Assembly: GCA_024228555.1 (NCBI GenBank) | Contig: JAAETI010000055.1 | Location: forward strand, 1 to 47,459 | Reading direction: 5' to 3' | From: a bacterium | GTDB lineage: Bacteria; Actinomycetota; Acidimicrobiia; Spongiisociales; UBA5794 | DNA length: 47,459 bases | Part shown: positions 28,640-36,741 of the stretch, piece after piece | Numbering within the stretch: the stretch's first letter is position 1 | Layout of the letters: each line of letters opens with the position of its first letter | Made by a program: the position numbers and the translations under genes | The notes under the pieces: model-generated | The model's input: the letters and a program-made list of their open reading frames with translations, nothing else | Told to the model about the DNA's origin: nothing | The model's database searches: none

Positions 28640-29920
28640 TCAGTCAGCGACGACATCTCGATTGGTTAGGTCCGCAAAGGTTTCGCGTCGAATCACCAGC
28701 CGGGCTTCGCCGTCGCAAACAAAAACAACAGGGGGCCGAAGCACCATGTTGTAGTTCGAACCCATCGAGTGCCCGTAGGCGCCCGTAACCGGAGTGCACA
28801 GAATGTCCCCGACTGTCGTGTCGGCCGGAATCATCGCTTCGCTTACGATCACATCGCCCGATTCACAGTGTTTACCGACGATCCGGACCGGCTTCGTTCG
28901 ATCGGATCCGACCGCTCGGGGCAAGAACGCCTCGTAGCCACTGCCATAGAGAACGGGTCTCGGGTTGTCGCTCATCCCCCCGTCGACCGCCACGTAGGTG
29001 CGAATATCGTCGATGTCCTTGATCGTTCCCACCGTGTACAGAGTTACCGCCGCGCTGGCCACTATCGACCGTCCCGGCTCGGCGGTGATCCGCGCCTCGA
29101 TACCGTGCTCCCTGCAAGCGGCAGTTACAGAGCTTGCCCACTCGGTGATGGTCGGTGCGCTCTCCCCGACCACATAGGCAACGCCAAGACCTCCACCGAT
29201 GGAGAGTTCGTCGAGACGATGCTCAGCCAGGAAAGGGGCGAGGGCACCAATGGCCTTCGAGTAGGAGTCTGCGACAAACACCTGGCTTCCGATGTGGGCG
29301 TGGATACCGACGAGGTCCATTGCAGGCGAGAGGTTCGCTGCGCCGATCGCGGCGCCGGCGTCTCCCGAAGAGATCCCGAATCCAAACTTGGAGTCGGCAA
29401 TCCCGGTCTGCAGGTATTCGTGGGTGTGGGCGTCAACACCTGGGTTCACCCTGACCAGTACCCGCGGCGCAGTCAGACCCGCGGCTACCAGGTCCTCAAT
29501 GCGTCGAATCTCATCGAACGAGTCGAGAACAATTCGGCCAACCCCCGCTGAAATTGCCATTTCCAGCTCGGGCACCGATTTGTTGTTGCCGTGCATAACC
29601 AGCCGGTCGGCGGGGACTCCGGCGGCGAGAGCGACATGGAGTTCACCCCCGGTAGCCACGTCGAGATGGAGGCCTTCTTCCCATGCCAGCTTCGCCATAC
29701 CTTGGGACAAGAAGGCCTTGGTTGCGTAAACAACACCGTCGCCAAACGCAGCCACTGCCTCCCGGCATCTGTTCCGCAGGTGTTCCTCGTCATATACAAA
29801 CAATGGGGTGCCGTACTTGGCGGCCAGCTCGACAACATCGACGCCCCCTATCGCAAGGCGGCCCTCATGCACCGTTGCGGTGTCGGGAAGGAGGTGGGCG
29901 GGGATGGGACCGCCGGTCAC
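28640..29920 (-). CDS. lysA: Diaminopimelate decarboxylase
   Basis: LysA decarboxylates meso-diaminopimelate to lysine. From the GTG at 29920, which overlaps the argS stop in GTGA, the protein has 426 residues. It shows YGTPLFVYDEEHLR, the PLP lysine in VVYATKAFLSQGMAKL, GIHAHIGSQVF, LSIGGGLGVAY and the C-terminal-site motif HCESGDV. A longer in-frame extension reaching 30043 lies wholly inside argS and is not like the family. It is followed by hom after a short gap. Confidence 0.96.
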   Translation of the reverse strand: MTGGPIPAHLLPDTATVHEGRLAIGGVDVVELAAKYGTPLFVYDEEHLRNRCREAVAAFGDGVVYATKAFLSQGMAKLAWEEGLHLDVATGGELHVALAAGVPADRLVMHGNNKSVPELEMAISAGVGRIVLDSFDEIRRIEDLVAAGLTAPRVLVRVNPGVDAHTHEYLQTGIADSKFGFGISSGDAGAAIGAANLSPAMDLVGIHAHIGSQVFVADSYSKAIGALAPFLAEHRLDELSIGGGLGVAYVVGESAPTITEWASSVTAACREHGIEARITAEPGRSIVASAAVTLYTVGTIKDIDDIRTYVAVDGGMSDNPRPVLYGSGYEAFLPRAVGSDRTKPVRIVGKHCESGDVIVSEAMIPADTTVGDILCTPVTGAYGHSMGSNYNMVLRPPVVFVCDGEARLVIRRETFADLTNRDVVAD

Positions 29921-31680
29921 ATCCGCTCCGGCACGTCGATGGCAAGCAGGGAGAGCAGCAATCGCAGCTCCGCAAGGGCGAGCTCGATCAGATGGAGCCA
30001 TGATGCCTGGCGTGCCTGATCTTCCTCGCGCAGGATATGGCATACCTCGTAGAACCGACTGAAGTCTGCGACAAGCTCGTAGGCGTATTCAGCGATGTGG
30101 TTCGGGGCTCGATGCTCCGCGGTCCTCGCCACGACCTCGGGAAGCCTGGCGAGCTGCAACATCAAATTGCGTTCTTGATCCACTGTCGGTGCGATCACGG
30201 TCCCGGCGGCCAGTCCCCTGCCTCCGGCCTCTCGCAGCACCGACTGCATCCGGACGGCTCCGTAGAGAAGGTACGGACCGGTCTTTCCGTCAAACGATGT
30301 GAACCTGTCGACATCGAAGATGTAGTTCGACGATCGGTGGTTCTGTAGATCGCCATATTTCAGCGCCGCCACACCCACCATCTCTGCGATCTCGCCCTTC
30401 TCCTCATCATCGAACTCGGCGGCGAGTGCGTTCTCCTCGATGCGTTGCGCAGCACGTTCTACGACCATGTCGATAAGTTCCCGCAGCGTCAACAGACCAC
30501 CGTCACGCGTCTTGAACGGCTTGCCGTCTGGCCCGTTGACGGTCCCGTTGCCTGGGTGCTCCAGAACGACCTCGGGGGGTGCGATTCCGGTCTTGTGGGC
30601 GGCGCGGAAGACCTGCTCGAAATGGAGACCCTGCCGGACATCCACGAAGTAGAGGATCTCCTCAGCTCCGAACTCTTCGACCCGATCCTCGATGGTCGCC
30701 AAATCCCAAGTCGTATATAGCGATGCCCCATCGGACTTGAGCACGAGGAGTGGTGGAATCTCCTTCGTGTCTTCATCGGTCATGACCTCGATGACGAGGG
30801 CCCCATCGCTCTCGTAGGCATCGCCGCTGTCTGACACCCGCTTCACCATCGGCTTGAGTCGATGGTTGATGGTGCTTTCGCCATACCAAAGCTCGAAGTG
30901 AACGTTGAGGCGATCGTAGACCTTCTTCATGGCGGCGATGGAGATGTCACGCATGTGCTGCCAGAGCGCCCGATAACCCGGCCGGCCCGCTTGCAGCTCA
31001 ACGACTGCAGCACGCGCCCGCGCCGCAAAGTCTTCGTCTTCCTTGGCCCGCAACGCCGCCTGCGGATACAAGACCTGAAGGTCCTCTATCGCCAGCGGCG
31101 AGGTTTCCGGATACCCATCCGTCTTCGATTCATCGAAGTATGGCCAATCTGGGAATCGATCTTCGAGATCTGCAATGAGCTGACCGTATGGCATCCCCCA
31201 GTCACCGAGGTGGACATCGCCGACGACATCGTTACCCAGGTATCTCAGGGTCTGCTTGACGCTTTCGCCGATAATGGCTGGCCGGAGATGGCCGACGTGC
31301 AGCTCTTTGGCGACGTTGGGACCGCCGTAATCAACAACGATCTTCTTCGGTTCATCGGTCAGGGTCCCGAACTTCGACTCTTCATCCAACGAATCGATGT
31401 ACTCAGCCAGGTACTCATCGGTCAGCGTGATATTGACGAACCCTGGTCCGGCGAGACCCAGCTCAGCGAACGGTGTCTTGTCGACGAGGTTGTCTATAAC
31501 GCTCTGGGCGACTTCCCGCGGGTTCTTCTTCGCCTGTTTGGCTGCGGCCATAGCTCCGTTGCACTGGAACTGAGCGAGATCAGGTCGTGCGGAAACAACG
31601 ACTGTGCCATACGAGGTGTCGAGTCCTTGGGATGCGAACGCATCCCCAAACATTTGGGACAGGGTGGCGGTGAGAGACAT
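29917..31680 (-). CDS. argS: Arginyl-tRNA synthetase
   Basis: The 587-residue class I enzyme charges tRNA-Arg. It has the HIGH-type motif in GPNVAKELHVGHLRPAIIG, the downstream FKTRDGGLLTLRELID region in place of a canonical KMSKS, and the C-terminal anticodon-binding domain ending ELRLLLSLLAIDVPERM. Two adjacent ATG codons (31683 and 31680) follow AAGGA; the second has better spacing and was chosen. The tRNA-Arg(CCG) gene begins 76 bases away on the other strand. argS leads the lysA-hom-thrC run. Confidence 0.96.
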   Translation of the reverse strand: MSLTATLSQMFGDAFASQGLDTSYGTVVVSARPDLAQFQCNGAMAAAKQAKKNPREVAQSVIDNLVDKTPFAELGLAGPGFVNITLTDEYLAEYIDSLDEESKFGTLTDEPKKIVVDYGGPNVAKELHVGHLRPAIIGESVKQTLRYLGNDVVGDVHLGDWGMPYGQLIADLEDRFPDWPYFDESKTDGYPETSPLAIEDLQVLYPQAALRAKEDEDFAARARAAVVELQAGRPGYRALWQHMRDISIAAMKKVYDRLNVHFELWYGESTINHRLKPMVKRVSDSGDAYESDGALVIEVMTDEDTKEIPPLLVLKSDGASLYTTWDLATIEDRVEEFGAEEILYFVDVRQGLHFEQVFRAAHKTGIAPPEVVLEHPGNGTVNGPDGKPFKTRDGGLLTLRELIDMVVERAAQRIEENALAAEFDDEEKGEIAEMVGVAALKYGDLQNHRSSNYIFDVDRFTSFDGKTGPYLLYGAVRMQSVLREAGGRGLAAGTVIAPTVDQERNLMLQLARLPEVVARTAEHRAPNHIAEYAYELVADFSRFYEVCHILREEDQARQASWLHLIELALAELRLLLSLLAIDVPERM

Positions 31681-31756
31681 CATTTCCTTGGCTTGTTGCG
31701 GCGCAAGGATAGGCCCATGTCTCACCGGTGAAACGTCTTGTTACACTCCGCCGTGC

Positions 31757-31828
31757 GCCCCAGTAGCTCAGGGGATAGAGCACTGGCCTCCGGAGCCGGG
31801 AGCGTAGGTTCGAATCCTACCTGGGGCA
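31757..31828 (+). tRNA. tRNA-Arg (anticodon CCG)
   Basis: The 72-base sequence folds as a full cloverleaf: acceptor stem GCCCCAG/CTGGGGC, D stem GCTC/GAGC, anticodon stem CTGGC/GCCGG with loop CTCCGGA (anticodon CCG, codon CGG), T stem GTAGG/CCTAC with loop TTCGAAT, and discriminator A. The CCA end is not encoded. It is divergent from argS, so the tRNA and its own synthetase share one intergenic region. Two hairpins follow directly. Confidence 0.95.
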
Positions 31829-31830
31829 CG

Positions 31831-31851
31831 GGAACTCGTTGTGCGAGTTCC
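31831..31851 (+). terminator. Hairpin directly after tRNA-Arg
   Basis: GGAACTCG pairs with CGAGTTCC around TTGTG, two bases beyond the tRNA. It shares its arms with the hairpin at 6423-6445. The stem could stop transcription or guide 3' processing; no U-tract follows. Confidence 0.5.
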
Positions 31852-31854
31852 TTG

Positions 31855-31875
31855 GGAGTTTCGAAGCGAAACTCC
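31855..31875 (+). terminator. Second hairpin after tRNA-Arg
   Basis: GGAGTTTCG and CGAAACTCC form a perfect 9-bp stem with an AAG loop, three bases after the first hairpin. The tandem arrangement resembles the triple-hairpin region at 6342-6445. Confidence 0.5.
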
Positions 31876-32025
31876 ACGCGTTCCGTCTTCTATCCCGTCA
31901 ATCCCCTCCTTTTCTGAAACAGCCCTCCCCTGGTTGTCGGGCAGGGCCAGGACTTAGCGCAGCGATGATGGACCGGGAGGGGGAAGACGCCGTGTCTCTG
32001 AGTCGTATCTATTCCGGGACGCCCT

Positions 32026-32910
32026 CTACGCGGCCACCGGCCCGAGACCCAACTCATGTGCAAGCCATTGGAGCGCCACCACTCCCTGTGACCTTTGGAA
32101 TCGCCGAATATCGGGACGAACGTCCGGATTACGCGGAAGAGTTGCGTGCAACAGGAAATACCCGGCGATGCGAGCGACAAGGGGTGCCTCGCCGACCACT
32201 AAATCCCACGGAGCCGGCCCGCCCTCGAGATACAGACTGGGCAACCAGGCAACGACATCGATCATCGGGTTACCGACAAACGCCCAGTTCCAGTCGATAA
32301 CCTTCACCCGGTCGCCGACACACAGATTGTCAGATCGGATATCGGCGTGTACCAGCGCCTCTCCGGTCACCCGAGCCTCCCGCTCAACCTCGATGATCCG
32401 GGGCAATGCCGCCTCGAGCCACACCGGACTGGCCACACCCAAAGCCTCGATTGCCGCCGGATCAGCTGCGATCTTCGGCCAGAAGTTACGTGCCAGCGCA
32501 GTCCGAGCCTCATCGCCGAGACCAGATGGCGGCGGAGTGGCGGCGATGGCGCTGCAAACAGCCTGCACCGCATCAATATCCCTGATGGACCAAGGCGGAG
32601 GCCAATGTCGATCGCTGAGGTCCTCGATGATCAGAAAGGGACGATCACCATCGTCGACCCACGCCTCCAGCTCTGGCATGAACGGTTCATCGAGCTGCTC
32701 GTAGACAAGGACCTCGTCGCGCAGGAAGCGGGCGTTATCGTCCGTAGTCGCGGCCTTCAAGAAGCGACGAACCCCGCCGGCAGTGCTGATCACCCACAGG
32801 CCGGCCGAGCTGAATCCACCCGACACCGGCCTCCACTGGATGATCTCAGCTCGGATCGCTTGCGCCGCGGCCCGCTGCAAATGCTCGCTGGGTGTGATCG
32901 GCCTAACCAT
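32026..32910 (-). CDS. Aminoglycoside-phosphotransferase-fold kinase
   Basis: The 294-residue protein has the APH fold: a hinge-like segment FLIIEDLSD, the catalytic loop LVHADIRSDNLCV with the HxDxxxxN pattern, and the metal-binding VIDWNWAFVGNPMIDVVAWLPSL. Members phosphorylate small molecules such as aminoglycosides, choline, homoserine (type II ThrB) or others. Nothing here fixes the substrate. Because thrB is missing from its usual place between thrC and rho, a homoserine kinase role is conceivable but unsupported. The gene follows a CPBP protease gene by 25 bases on the same strand. Confidence 0.8.
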   Translation of the reverse strand: MVRPITPSEHLQRAAAQAIRAEIIQWRPVSGGFSSAGLWVISTAGGVRRFLKAATTDDNARFLRDEVLVYEQLDEPFMPELEAWVDDGDRPFLIIEDLSDRHWPPPWSIRDIDAVQAVCSAIAATPPPSGLGDEARTALARNFWPKIAADPAAIEALGVASPVWLEAALPRIIEVEREARVTGEALVHADIRSDNLCVGDRVKVIDWNWAFVGNPMIDVVAWLPSLYLEGGPAPWDLVVGEAPLVARIAGYFLLHATLPRNPDVRPDIRRFQRSQGVVALQWLAHELGLGPVAA

Positions 32911-32935
32911 GGACCGATGCTACCGATGCCGGAAC

Positions 32936-33706
32936 TCAGAACACGTTGCCGAGTGCTTCGAGGCGCCACAGGACCAGCAGGTCCATCGTGATGGCGACGC
33001 CTACGTGCAGGAAGATGCCGGGGACAAAGCTCTTGGATTTCAGGGCCAAGTAGCCAAGCGCCAGCCCGGCGATGATGGCTGCGAAGGCCTCAGGGGCGGG
33101 CTTCCCAAAATGAATCATCACGTATGGCACGGTCATGAGCGGAACACCGAGGAGTCCAAAACGTCTCGCCAATCCGAAGGTCAGGAAGCCGCGAAAGAAC
33201 GCCTCGATCCCAACGAACTGGAAGGCGTAGCCAAATTCGTAGAGCCAGAAGGCCGATCCGCCCTCAGCGGCTCGGTCGTAGAACGGGTAATACGTGAGGA
33301 AACTGTCGAAGCTCGAAATCCAAATCAGGATTGGCAGCATCACGAGATACATGAGCCCGTACACGGGAAAGTGCTGCAAGGTGCCACGGATCCGGTATCC
33401 CCAATTCCGCGGAGAGTCCTTGATGATCCACACGATGATGGCGGCAGGCATCAGCGTGCGCAGGAGTATCGATGTCAAGCCCCAATACAGATACGCACCA
33501 ACACCGGGGTGTTCCTCGAGCGGACCTCCGAAATTGGAAGCCACCCAATCGATGAGCCCCGAACGAACGTAGAAATCCGGCCGGCCCCAGTAGTGAAACA
33601 CAAAGAGGAGGACCGTTGCTGACATGATCACGATGAAGGCGTCCTTATCCGCCTTCTCGTCCTGCCGGATCTCGATTTCCGGCGGCGACAACAAGTCTGT
33701 GATCAC
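32936..33706 (-). CDS. CPBP family intramembrane protease
   Basis: The 256-residue protein has about seven membrane helices and the CPBP (Rce1-like) core: GIEAFFRGFL for motif 1 (ExxxR form, with Ala in place of the second Glu), VMIHFGKP for the FxxxH-like motif and FVPGIFLHVGVAITMDL for the final motif. Rce1 homologues cleave prenylated proteins in eukaryotes; bacterial substrates are mostly unknown. GTG start with GGAAGGA upstream. It probably forms an operon with the downstream kinase-fold gene. Confidence 0.82.
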   Translation of the reverse strand: MITDLLSPPEIEIRQDEKADKDAFIVIMSATVLLFVFHYWGRPDFYVRSGLIDWVASNFGGPLEEHPGVGAYLYWGLTSILLRTLMPAAIIVWIIKDSPRNWGYRIRGTLQHFPVYGLMYLVMLPILIWISSFDSFLTYYPFYDRAAEGGSAFWLYEFGYAFQFVGIEAFFRGFLTFGLARRFGLLGVPLMTVPYVMIHFGKPAPEAFAAIIAGLALGYLALKSKSFVPGIFLHVGVAITMDLLVLWRLEALGNVF

Positions 33707-33847
33707 GATTTGTCCTTCCCGCGGTCCGACGAGTGTAAGCGACAGCGATGTCCGTGGCGTGTGGCTCGGTTGGGCTAGACCAAAAAAGAATCCGTAGCCG
33801 GACCTTCGGTGACGCAGCTAGGGTTTTCGCGTACTGGGAGGTTCACA

Positions 33848-34630
33848 ATGCGCCCTATCTGGAAAGGTGCCATATCGTTCGGGTTGGTAACGATCCCGGT
33901 CGGCCTGTATTCGGCGACTGAGAGCAAACGCCCGAGCTTCCGCCAACTGCGCGAATCCGATCACTCGCGCATCCGGTACAAGAAGGTTGCTGAAGCCGAC
34001 GGCGAAGAAGTCCCCAGCGAGAATATCGTCAAAGGCTACGAGATCGACAAAGAACGCTACGTCGTATTCACCTCGCAGGAACTGCAAGGAATCATGAAGG
34101 GCATCACAGGCGGAACCGTCGATGTCGTTCAATTCGTAGATCGTGCCGATATCGACCCGATCTACTTCAGGAGTTCCTATTACCTCGCTCCTGAAAAGAC
34201 CGGGATCAAGGCCTATCGCATTCTGCTCGCCGGCCTCGAAGACAAGGACATGGTCGGTATCGCCAAGGTCGCCATCCGTGAGCGTGAATACCTTGCAACC
34301 TTGCGGGCCGAAGAGGGGGTCATCATCCTCGAAACTATGTATTGGCCTGACGAAATCAGAGAGCCGCTGTTCGAGAGCCTCGAAGAGGAAATCGAAATCA
34401 GGGATGACGAAATGGTGATGGCCACCATGATCATCGACAATCTTGCAGGTACGTTCGATCCGTCGGCGTGGAACGATGAGTCCCGCGAGGCCGTCGAGGC
34501 TGCCGCCGCGATCAAGGTGGAGGGCCAGCAGATCGTCGCTCCGGAGGTTCCAGAAGTCACGGGCGTGGTAGATCTCATGGAGGCGCTGCGAGCAAGCGTC
34601 GAGGCGACGAAGCAAAAGAAGGCTGTCTAA
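33848..34630 (+). CDS. ku: Ku protein for non-homologous end joining
   Basis: The 260-residue bacterial Ku starts MRPIWKGAISFGLVTIPVGLY and contains KGYEIDKERYVVFTSQEL and a beta-barrel DNA-ring region (DPIYFRSSYYLAPEKTGIKAYRILLAGLEDKDMVGIAKVAIRERE). Ku homodimers bind DNA double-strand ends and recruit the ligase. The ATG at 33848 has GGGAGG upstream; 13 extra in-frame residues from 33809 are not family-like. The short acidic/basic tail ends EATKQKKAV. The NHEJ-type ligase gene lies downstream, convergent. Confidence 0.96.
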   Translation: MRPIWKGAISFGLVTIPVGLYSATESKRPSFRQLRESDHSRIRYKKVAEADGEEVPSENIVKGYEIDKERYVVFTSQELQGIMKGITGGTVDVVQFVDRADIDPIYFRSSYYLAPEKTGIKAYRILLAGLEDKDMVGIAKVAIREREYLATLRAEEGVIILETMYWPDEIREPLFESLEEEIEIRDDEMVMATMIIDNLAGTFDPSAWNDESREAVEAAAAIKVEGQQIVAPEVPEVTGVVDLMEALRASVEATKQKKAV

Positions 34631-34652
34631 CCGTCGACTTGCCGGCTGCTCG

Positions 34653-34760
34653 CTAGTCCTGTTCGAGAGCCTCTAGTTCGATGGTCAGACGTGTGGCAAA
34701 CAGCACCAGCGTAAAGGTGACTGCGATAACGAGTGCCTGCAATACGTCCATGTATTTCAT
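34653..34760 (-). CDS. Small single-helix membrane protein (hypothetical)
   Basis: A 35-codon frame encodes one hydrophobic helix (residues 5-23, DVLQALVIAVTFTLVLFAT) followed by an acidic tail RLTIELEALEQD. AGGA stands eight bases before the ATG at 34760. It lies between convergent ku and the ligase gene on the ligase strand, about 65 bases after the ligase stop. The ribosome binding site, helix and charge pattern suggest a real small membrane protein; no family is recognised. Confidence 0.5.
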   Translation of the reverse strand: MKYMDVLQALVIAVTFTLVLFATRLTIELEALEQD

Positions 34761-34825
34761 ATCGCCGGTCCTGTGACAATCCTTAAAACACGGTTTTCGC
34801 GTTCTCGGATTTCTTGGTAGCCGAC

Positions 34826-35728
34826 CTAGCCAGGGCCTTCTGCCTCCCAGGTTGCCAACTCGGGAGCGGTGTCGGTGAATCCCTTGAATGACGGCGCCCG
34901 CACTCGCCCGGCGGCCGTCCACTGTTTGTAGCGCACCATCGCCACAAGTTGTGGCTCAACCCAGGTGGATCCAGCCGGAAGATCCGTGTCGGGCTGGAAC
35001 GGTGAGTCGGGAACAGTCATCTCGTCCAACGCACTTCGGATTGATCGCAGCGATTTGTCATCGAAACCCGAGCCAACAGCGCCAATCCAGCGCAATCGAT
35101 CGCCCGTTGCCAAGCCAAGCAACAGTGCACCAAAAGTGGATTCTCTCCCCCCGGTCCCCACGGTGAAGCCACCGACCACGGCACACATCTGTTTGAACTG
35201 CCCGATCTTGCGCCAATCGGCTGATCGTCTCCCGCTCTGGTAGGTACTCCCCAGCCGCTTGGCGACGATGCCCTCGATGTCGTTGGCAACAACAAAATCC
35301 CAAACCGGTTGCGAGTCGCCGTGGAATCGGTCGGCGACGACGATGGGAGAAGGTAGTTCGAGCTCCCGAAGCGCTTCCATCCGCTCTTCCAGTGGACGAT
35401 GCACCATCGGAGCTTTGCGGTGCAGGAGGTCAAAGACCACGTAGGTGATGGGTAATCGCGAGCGGCCCGCACTCATCCGTGCCTGAAGTCGTTCGAAGCT
35501 GGGGAGACCGTTCTCATCCAACGCGACGACCTCTCCGTCGAGAACGGTGTCAGCGGGCAGATCAACGCCAACCAGCTCCGGATAACGACCCGCCAGGTCA
35601 TTGCCGGCACGACTGGTTGTCTGCACGCTGGGCCCTGTGCTCGACATCAGGCAGCGCACGCCGTCCCACTTGAGCTCAAACACCCACCCCGGATCAGAGA
35701 ACGGCGTGTCCCACGGCGTCGCCAGCAT
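34826..35728 (-). CDS. ATP-dependent DNA ligase, LigD/LigC type
   Basis: The 300-residue protein is a stand-alone ligase: adenylation motif ELKWDGVR with the AMP-accepting lysine, DGEVVALDENGLPSFERLQARM (motif III), TYVVFDLL, EGIVAKRLGSTYQSGRRSADWRKI (motifs IV-V) and an OB-fold with VVGGFTVGTGGRESTFGALLLG. In NHEJ ligases the catalytic domain begins with PMLAT; here the frame starts at that Met. The polymerase and phosphoesterase domains of multidomain LigD are absent. Together with the adjacent ku it gives a minimal two-gene end-joining set; the other activities may lie elsewhere. Confidence 0.92.
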   Translation of the reverse strand: MLATPWDTPFSDPGWVFELKWDGVRCLMSSTGPSVQTTSRAGNDLAGRYPELVGVDLPADTVLDGEVVALDENGLPSFERLQARMSAGRSRLPITYVVFDLLHRKAPMVHRPLEERMEALRELELPSPIVVADRFHGDSQPVWDFVVANDIEGIVAKRLGSTYQSGRRSADWRKIGQFKQMCAVVGGFTVGTGGRESTFGALLLGLATGDRLRWIGAVGSGFDDKSLRSIRSALDEMTVPDSPFQPDTDLPAGSTWVEPQLVAMVRYKQWTAAGRVRAPSFKGFTDTAPELATWEAEGPG

Positions 35729-35757
35729 CGGCTGATAGGCCTCTGGGATTGAGCCAC

Positions 35758-36213
35758 CTATACGCCGAGCTCCTCACGCACCAGCCGATTCACGAGGCCG
35801 CCGTCGAGCTCGACATCGCTCTTCATGATGTGGCCCATGACTCGTCCCATCATCTTCGGGTCATCCACCCCAAGCTCATCAATCACGCTGCGGACGATTT
35901 TGCGCGTCTCGTCCTCGCCGGGAAGACTCGGGGTCCAGCGGGAAAGGTACTCCACCTCATAGGCCAGCTTCTCCGCCTGCTCGGCTCCGCGTTCGCCGAG
36001 ACCTTCGAATTCCACCCGAGCCTTTTCCATCTTCTTGACGTAGGAGACGATCGTGGACTTGTAGAGGGCATCATCGACTTCACCCTTGAATCCGGGCGCC
36101 GATTTTGCAACCGCAACTTCCGTCTGGATCTGGCGAATGACGCTGGTCCGCGCCTTGTCTCGCGTCTTCATGCCGTCTTTTAGCTCCGCGGCAAGTTCTT
36201 GTTGGATTCCCAT
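35758..36213 (-). CDS. GatB/YqeY domain protein
   Basis: The 151-residue protein starts MGIQQELAAELKDGMKTRDKARTSVIRQIQTEVAVAK and contains the YqeY tail-like domain (YLSRWTPSLPGEDETRKIVRSVIDELGVDDPKMMGRVMGHIM), similar to the C-terminal tRNA-binding domain of GatB. The role of free YqeY proteins is not established. AGGAG lies seven bases before the ATG at 36213; an upstream in-frame start at 36255 is unlikely. The ligase gene follows after 29 bases on the same strand. Confidence 0.9.
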   Translation of the reverse strand: MGIQQELAAELKDGMKTRDKARTSVIRQIQTEVAVAKSAPGFKGEVDDALYKSTIVSYVKKMEKARVEFEGLGERGAEQAEKLAYEVEYLSRWTPSLPGEDETRKIVRSVIDELGVDDPKMMGRVMGHIMKSDVELDGGLVNRLVREELGV

Positions 36214-36326
36214 CAACAATCTCCTAGTGGCAACTTGCCAACAGTAGCGGGGCATTTTGCGGGTATTCGACCCTCTCCAAACCAGGGTCCCGCAAAGGTC
36301 CCGAGAGAGGGGAGCCGAAATACCCC

Positions 36327-36356
36327 TTGATACTCAGCAAGTGACAGTCTTACACT
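36327..36356 (+). promoter_or_regulatory. Likely whiB promoter
   Basis: TTGATA (36327-36332) and TACACT (36351-36356) are separated by 18 bases, a good match to a housekeeping sigma promoter. Transcription would start near 36363, leaving a leader of about 80 bases that contains the CRP-like palindrome. Confidence 0.5.
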
Positions 36357-36398
36357 GCGCATTCGACGCCCCATATGTGTCCTTTCTATTGGATTGAT

Positions 36399-36426
36399 CC
36401 TTGTGAATGCGTTCACATTCACAAGG
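36399..36426. promoter_or_regulatory. CRP/GlxR-type palindrome in the whiB leader
   Basis: The core TGTGAATGCGTTCACA (36402-36417) fits TGTGA-N6-TCACA exactly. A second, wider symmetry overlaps it: CCTTGTGAATG (36399-36409) pairs with CATTCACAAGG (36416-36426). The core differs by one base from the site before the atp operon. It ends ten bases before the ribosome binding site AAGGAG, so binding of a protein or RNA folding could block expression. In M. tuberculosis whiB1 is known to be controlled by the cAMP receptor protein. Confidence 0.7.
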
Positions 36427-36444
36427 CAAGGAGATTGAACAAGC

Positions 36445-36732
36445 ATGCTCACCCTGACTGACTGGCGAGAACTCTCGGCCTGCAGAGACAGTGATCCGGA
36501 AGTTTTTTTCCCGATAGGAACCACCGGCCCCGCGGTTGGACATATCGAAAAGGCCCGAGCCATTTGCACAGCCTGCTCAGTGGGCGAGGAATGCCTCCAG
36601 TACGCCCTCAAGACCAATCAGGAGTCCGGCGTTTGGGGCGGCTACCCCGAAGAGGACCGACGTCGTCTCCGTAAGCGCTGGCTCGCCGACCGTCGTCGCC
36701 GCCGCCAGGAAGCCGAGCGTCAGGCCTCCTAG
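36445..36732 (+). CDS. WhiB family iron-sulfur transcription factor
   Basis: The 95-residue protein has the four cluster-binding cysteines Cys13, Cys41, Cys44 and Cys50 (C-x2-C-x5-C after the first), the GVWGG turn at 62-66 and a basic C-terminal tail RRRLRKRWLADRRRRRQEAE that binds DNA. WhiB proteins are found in actinobacteria and their phages, carry a redox- and NO-sensitive 4Fe-4S cluster and act with the sigma factor. Size and spacing are nearest to the WhiB1/WhiB2 types. AAGGAG stands 11 bases before the ATG. Confidence 0.95.
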   Translation: MLTLTDWRELSACRDSDPEVFFPIGTTGPAVGHIEKARAICTACSVGEECLQYALKTNQESGVWGGYPEEDRRRLRKRWLADRRRRRQEAERQAS

Positions 36733-36741
36733 AAACCAGTT

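Noticed and set aside
29921-30043. N-terminal extension of LysA up to 30043
   Set aside because: The extra residues lie wholly inside argS and are not LysA-like; the GTG overlapping the argS stop fits an operon start.
32026-32910. Calling the APH-fold kinase an aminoglycoside resistance gene
   Set aside because: The fold is used for many substrates, and neither neighbours nor motifs point to antibiotics.
34778-34800. AAAAC-ACG-GTTTT stem as terminator of the ligase gene
   Set aside because: Only five A/T-rich pairs, and it lies near the small-ORF ribosome binding site; too weak to call.
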